Below are positions 39,599 to 39,645 of a stretch of 39,645 nucleotides of DNA, one piece after another. Made by a program: the position numbers and the translations under genes. The DNA lies in assembly GCF_004793765.1 (NCBI RefSeq), contig NZ_SRYM01000035.1, forward strand, positions 1 through 39,645, given 5' to 3'. Under the pieces are notes generated by a model. It saw only the letters and a program-made list of their open reading frames with translations. It was not told where the DNA came from and searched no databases. This DNA is from Parabacteroides distasonis (GTDB taxonomy: Bacteria; Bacteroidota; Bacteroidia; Bacteroidales; Tannerellaceae). Each line of letters opens with the position of its first letter. The first letter of the stretch is position 1.

Positions 39599-39645
39599 TG
39601 TCCCATTAAAATCGGAAAGAGTACTTTGAAATTGTTGAAATTTAG
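39599..39645 (+). mobile_element. Terminal inverted repeat of a second IS copy, at the window edge
   Basis: TGTCCCATTAAAATC opens an element that runs off the right edge. Its reverse complement matches positions 3-49 at 42 of 47 bases. It is either the opposite end of the same IS type or a divergent copy in the other orientation. No target-site duplication can be tested because the partner ends are outside the window. Confidence 0.65.

Overview
The window reads as a piece of a Bacteroidales chromosome, most likely Parabacteroides (P. distasonis-like). The evidence is the Bacteroidota promoter signature (TTTG about 19-22 nt upstream of TAnnTTTG) before many genes, a fused SecDF, a Mpi/Tsr-type tyrosine recombinase beside an UpxY antiterminator, an amidase/'smalltalk' pair, and a WcfR/WcfS-type capsule initiation module. 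Species assignment is an inference; there is no rRNA or tRNA to check it. Both window ends are matching inverted ends of one insertion-sequence family (42 of 47 bases agree), so the window is probably an assembly contig bounded by two IS copies.

Layout. 1-49: 3' end of an IS that has cut the 5' part off a histidine kinase gene. 50-2708: kinase remnant, intact histidine kinase, and a response regulator fused to a SpoIIE/PP2C phosphatase. 2858-4917 (minus): C10 (streptopain-like) lipoprotein protease followed by a small lipoprotein. 4968-6295 (minus): DUF6261-like protein, a 42-bp tandem repeat inside a 24-bp inverted repeat, and a TPR protein. 6457-18698: housekeeping block with topA, argS, HU, two rhomboid proteases, a membrane endonuclease/exonuclease/phosphatase protein, two DUF4468 proteins and secDF.

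18799-38515 is a phase-variable capsular polysaccharide locus. It opens with a tyrosine recombinase and a ~340-bp invertible segment bounded by 17-bp inverted repeats (19742-19758 and 20063-20079). The recognisable promoter in the segment points left, away from the capsule genes, so the sequenced copy looks OFF. Next come an unusually long UpxY-like antiterminator, a small unknown gene, an antisense amidase/smalltalk cassette, two related small unknown genes separated by a 22-bp-period repeat array, a membrane sugar-nucleotide 4,6-dehydratase, a decayed AAA-ATPase gene fused to an IS66 remnant, and then a compact AT-rich cassette. That cassette holds a Wzx flippase, Wzy polymerase, lipoprotein, glycosyltransferases, a CDP-ribitol synthase, a CDP-polyol phosphotransferase, an acyltransferase, a UDP-sugar dehydrogenase and a FemAB/GNAT-like protein. 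The locus closes with a WcfS-like initiating transferase and a WcfR-like aminotransferase. Together these genes predict a polymer started on an amino-trideoxy sugar (positive charge) and carrying polyol phosphate and uronic acid (negative charge), i.e. a zwitterionic, teichoic-acid-like capsule.

38924-39573 is a VapBC-type toxin-antitoxin pair between a possible IS66 remnant and the second terminal IS end. No CRISPR array and no obviously new defence system were seen. The most interesting elements are the phase-switch region, the predicted ribitol-phosphate/amino-sugar capsule, the structured repeats at 5854-6008 and 22822-22908, and the small unknown genes at the head of the capsule operon.
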